Assembly: GCA_937125395.1 (NCBI GenBank)
Contig: CAKZLI010000024.1
Coordinates: forward strand, 1 to 64,000
Length of the DNA: 64,000 nt
Direction of reading: 5' to 3'
Source of the DNA: an uncultured Glaciecola sp.
GTDB taxonomy: Bacteria; Pseudomonadota; Gammaproteobacteria; Enterobacterales; Alteromonadaceae
Under the pieces are notes generated by a model. That model was given only the letters and a program-made list of their open reading frames with translations, did not search any database and was not told the origin of the DNA. This document shows positions 62,035 to 64,000 of the stretch, piece after piece (the first letter of the stretch is position 1; each line of letters begins with the position of its first letter). The position numbers and the translations under genes were made by a program.

Positions 62035-62298
62035 ATGGAAACGCAATTTGATCAACTATTAGATTTTCCATGTTTTCAGACATTTAGAGTCTTAGGCCTA
62101 GCCGATGAACAACTCACAAGTGTCGTTGTAGAATGTCTACAGATACACGCACCGGGTGATTACGCACCGAGCCTTAAACCCAGTGCTAAAGGTAACTATC
62201 ATTCATTATCATTAAGTGTAAAAGTCACCTCCAAAGAACATATGGAAACAATCTACACTGAATTATCAGCCTTAGAACTTGTGCGCGTTGTTATTTAA
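62035..62298 (+). CDS. ybeD: DUF493 protein YbeD
   Basis: An 87-residue protein with an ACT-like fold, always found next to lipB in this group. The opening [14 protein letters not shown] and the [14 protein letters not shown] stretch are the family marks, and the length matches E. coli (87). It shares one base with the lipB start. The precise function is not known. Confidence 0.92.
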   Translation: METQFDQLLDFPCFQTFRVLGLADEQLTSVVVECLQIHAPGDYAPSLKPSAKGNYHSLSLSVKVTSKEHMETIYTELSALELVRVVI

Positions 62299-62939
62299 TG
62301 GCTTTGATTGTTCGCCAATTGCATGTGCAACCCTATGAGCCGATATGGCAGGCGATGCATACATTTACCGACACGCGAACTGGCGATACGGTCGATGAAA
62401 TTTGGTTAGTTGAACATCATCCTGTGTACACTCAAGGTCAAGCTGGTAAAGCGGAGCATCTGTTAAATCCCAATGGGATCCCGGTTGTACAAGTAGACCG
62501 AGGTGGGCAAATCACGTATCACGGTCCTGGGCAACAAATGATGTATGTATTATTAAACATCAAGCGTTTAGGCATTGGTGTGCGACAACTAGTTAGTGCA
62601 CTTGAAGAATCCATTGTGGCGCATCTAGCAGGATCCAATATACAGGCTTATCCCAAAAAAGATGCACCGGGTGTGTATGTTAATGAACAAAAGATTTGTT
62701 CAATTGGTTTACGAATTAGAAAAGGCTGTTCATTTCATGGTTTAGCATTAAATGTTAATATGGAATTATCACCCTTCAAGGATATTAATCCTTGCGGTTA
62801 TGCAGGTTTAGAAATGACGGATAGTGCTCGATTAGGTGGTTTAGCTGACTTGCAGCATGTCGGTCAGGATATCGTTGCACATTTTTGCACTTTAATCGGT
62901 GTTCAACAAATAGAGTTTAAAGAAGGTTTCGATGAGTAA
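62298..62939 (+). CDS. lipB: Octanoyl-[ACP]:protein N-octanoyltransferase
   Basis: LipB moves octanoate from acyl carrier protein to lipoyl domains such as those of SucB in this window. [12 protein letters not shown] and K-containing [14 protein letters not shown] are conserved, and C166 in NPCGYAGLE is the predicted thioester cysteine. 213 residues. Its end overlaps lipA by 8 bases. Confidence 0.96.
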   Translation: MALIVRQLHVQPYEPIWQAMHTFTDTRTGDTVDEIWLVEHHPVYTQGQAGKAEHLLNPNGIPVVQVDRGGQITYHGPGQQMMYVLLNIKRLGIGVRQLVSALEESIVAHLAGSNIQAYPKKDAPGVYVNEQKICSIGLRIRKGCSFHGLALNVNMELSPFKDINPCGYAGLEMTDSARLGGLADLQHVGQDIVAHFCTLIGVQQIEFKEGFDE

Positions 62940-63924
62940 TAACCGTCCAGAAGCAGGAGTAAAACTCCGCGATGATGAAAAATTAAAACATATTCCTGTC
63001 ACCATCATTCCTAGTGAAAAGGAAGAGATGTTGCGCAAGCCTGAATGGATCAAAATTAAATTACCCCGTACTACTGAGAAAGTAGAAAAAATAAAACGTA
63101 CATTACGTGAAAACAACCTTCACTCGGTCTGTGAAGAAGCCAGTTGTCCAAATCTAGCGGAATGCTTTAACCATGGTACTGCGACCTTCATGATCTTAGG
63201 TGATATTTGTACTCGCCGTTGCCCATTTTGCGATGTTGCCCATGGTAAGCCGTTACCTCCTAGCGCTGAAGAACCGATTAAGCTAGCAACCACGATTGCC
63301 AAAATGGAATTAAAATACGTTGTTATCACCTCCGTAGACCGAGATGATTTACGTGATGGTGGTGCCCAGCATTTTGTGGATTGCATTAACGCAATTCGTG
63401 AGCACAGCCCAGCAACCAAAATAGAAGTATTGGTGCCTGATTTCCGTGGTCGTATGGATCGCGCTTTAGAAATACTCAAAACCGGTCTACCTGATGTCTT
63501 TAATCATAATCTAGAGACAATCCCACGTTTATACCGTGAATGCCGTCCTGGAGCGAATTATCAATGGTCTTTGGATTTATTAAACAAATTCAAAGCAGCA
63601 CATCCACATATTCCAACTAAATCTGGTTTAATGATGGGCATGGGTGAAACGCTGGATGAGATCAAAGTGGTGCTAGATGATTTACGTGCACATAACGTGG
63701 ATATGTTGACTCTAGGTCAATACTTGCAACCTTCGCGTCACCATTACCCGGTTAAACGCTATGTTCCGCCAGTTGAATTTGACCAATTAGGTGATTATGC
63801 TAATGAGATTGGTTTTACTCATGCAGCGTGTGGTCCAATGGTTCGATCAAGTTACCATGCAGATAAACAAGCTGCGGGTGAAGATATTGTGAGCCAATTT
63901 ACGCCCGCAAAAACATCAACTTAA
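62932..63924 (+). CDS. lipA: Lipoyl synthase
   Basis: A radical SAM enzyme that inserts two sulfurs into the octanoyl chain on E2 subunits. The auxiliary cluster cysteines are C67, C72 and C78 ([12 protein letters not shown]), and the radical SAM motif is C93-x3-C97-x2-C100. The C-terminal RSSYHAD holds the conserved serine ligand. 330 residues. It acts after LipB on the same substrate, including SucB. Confidence 0.97.
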   Translation: MSNNRPEAGVKLRDDEKLKHIPVTIIPSEKEEMLRKPEWIKIKLPRTTEKVEKIKRTLRENNLHSVCEEASCPNLAECFNHGTATFMILGDICTRRCPFCDVAHGKPLPPSAEEPIKLATTIAKMELKYVVITSVDRDDLRDGGAQHFVDCINAIREHSPATKIEVLVPDFRGRMDRALEILKTGLPDVFNHNLETIPRLYRECRPGANYQWSLDLLNKFKAAHPHIPTKSGLMMGMGETLDEIKVVLDDLRAHNVDMLTLGQYLQPSRHHYPVKRYVPPVEFDQLGDYANEIGFTHAACGPMVRSSYHADKQAAGEDIVSQFTPAKTST

Positions 63925-63944
63925 TAAGTAAATAGTTCAATACA

Positions 63945-63975
63945 AAACAGGCGCTAAATTTAGCGCCTGTTTTTA
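63945..63975 (+). terminator. Intrinsic terminator after lipA
   Basis: AACAGGCGCTAA and its complement TTAGCGCCTGTT form a long stem followed by TTTTT. It ends the ybeD-lipB-lipA unit. Confidence 0.92.
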
Positions 63976-64000
63976 TTCATAACCTAGCGGATTATATAAA

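Overview
The window is chromosomal core DNA of a Gram-negative gammaproteobacterium. Two gene orders match Escherichia coli almost exactly: sdhCDAB-sucABC with a divergent gltA, and leuS-lptE-holA-nadD-rsfS-rlmH-mrdA-mrdB-rlpA-dacA-ybeD-lipB-lipA. Lipid A and KDO genes (msbA, lpxK, kdsB), many AT-rich codons, a tpiA between glmM and secG, and a two-lipoyl-domain SucB point to a marine Alteromonadales-type organism (Shewanella, Psychrobium or Colwellia neighbourhood). This placement is inference; genus cannot be read from the sequence. No rRNA, CRISPR array, insertion sequence, prophage or integrase was seen.

Layout. 1-9.6 kb: TCA cycle block (sucC start, sucB, sucA, sdhB, sdhA, sdhD, sdhC on minus; gltA on plus), with hairpins and terminator-like structures breaking the sdh-suc unit. 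9.7-18.2 kb: the most variable part. It holds a DUF3429 membrane protein, manC, and a tight six-gene plus-strand run (tcdA, a CDP-glycerol glycerophosphotransferase-like gene, a tagD-like cytidylyltransferase, a DedA-like membrane gene, a LysR regulator, an unknown gene), then a DUF2919 gene and a fatty acid hydroxylase/sterol desaturase divergent from a Crp/Fnr regulator. 18.3-35.9 kb: rhlE-type helicase, rimO, then kdsB, trm112-like, lpxK, msbA and comEC on minus, a DUF2062 gene on plus, then ligA, zipA and smc on minus and cysZ on plus.

35.9-48.5 kb: a version of the E. coli yhbY | rlmE-ftsH-folP-glmM-secG-leuU-rimP-nusA-infB-rbfA-truB-rpsO-pnp-nlpI region. yhbY, ftsH, folP, glmM, tpiA, secG, tRNA-Leu(GAG), pnp and nlpI are present in order, but rlmE is missing between yhbY and ftsH. 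The whole rimP-to-rpsO block is missing between tRNA-Leu and pnp; two opposite-strand genes sit there instead, one encoding a membrane-anchored ASCH-domain protein. An HExxH secreted protein follows nlpI by 2 bases. 47.7-64 kb: a short-chain dehydrogenase, a Lon-family protease, then the leuS-to-lipA cell-wall and lipoate cluster.

Most genes are ordinary. The points that merit a second look are the nlpI-linked zincin-like gene, the teichoic-acid-like module joined to tcdA, the relocated nusA block with its ASCH gene, and a DNA ligase at the usual ligA locus whose active-site motifs depart from the family consensus. No strong evidence for a wholly new multi-gene system was found.
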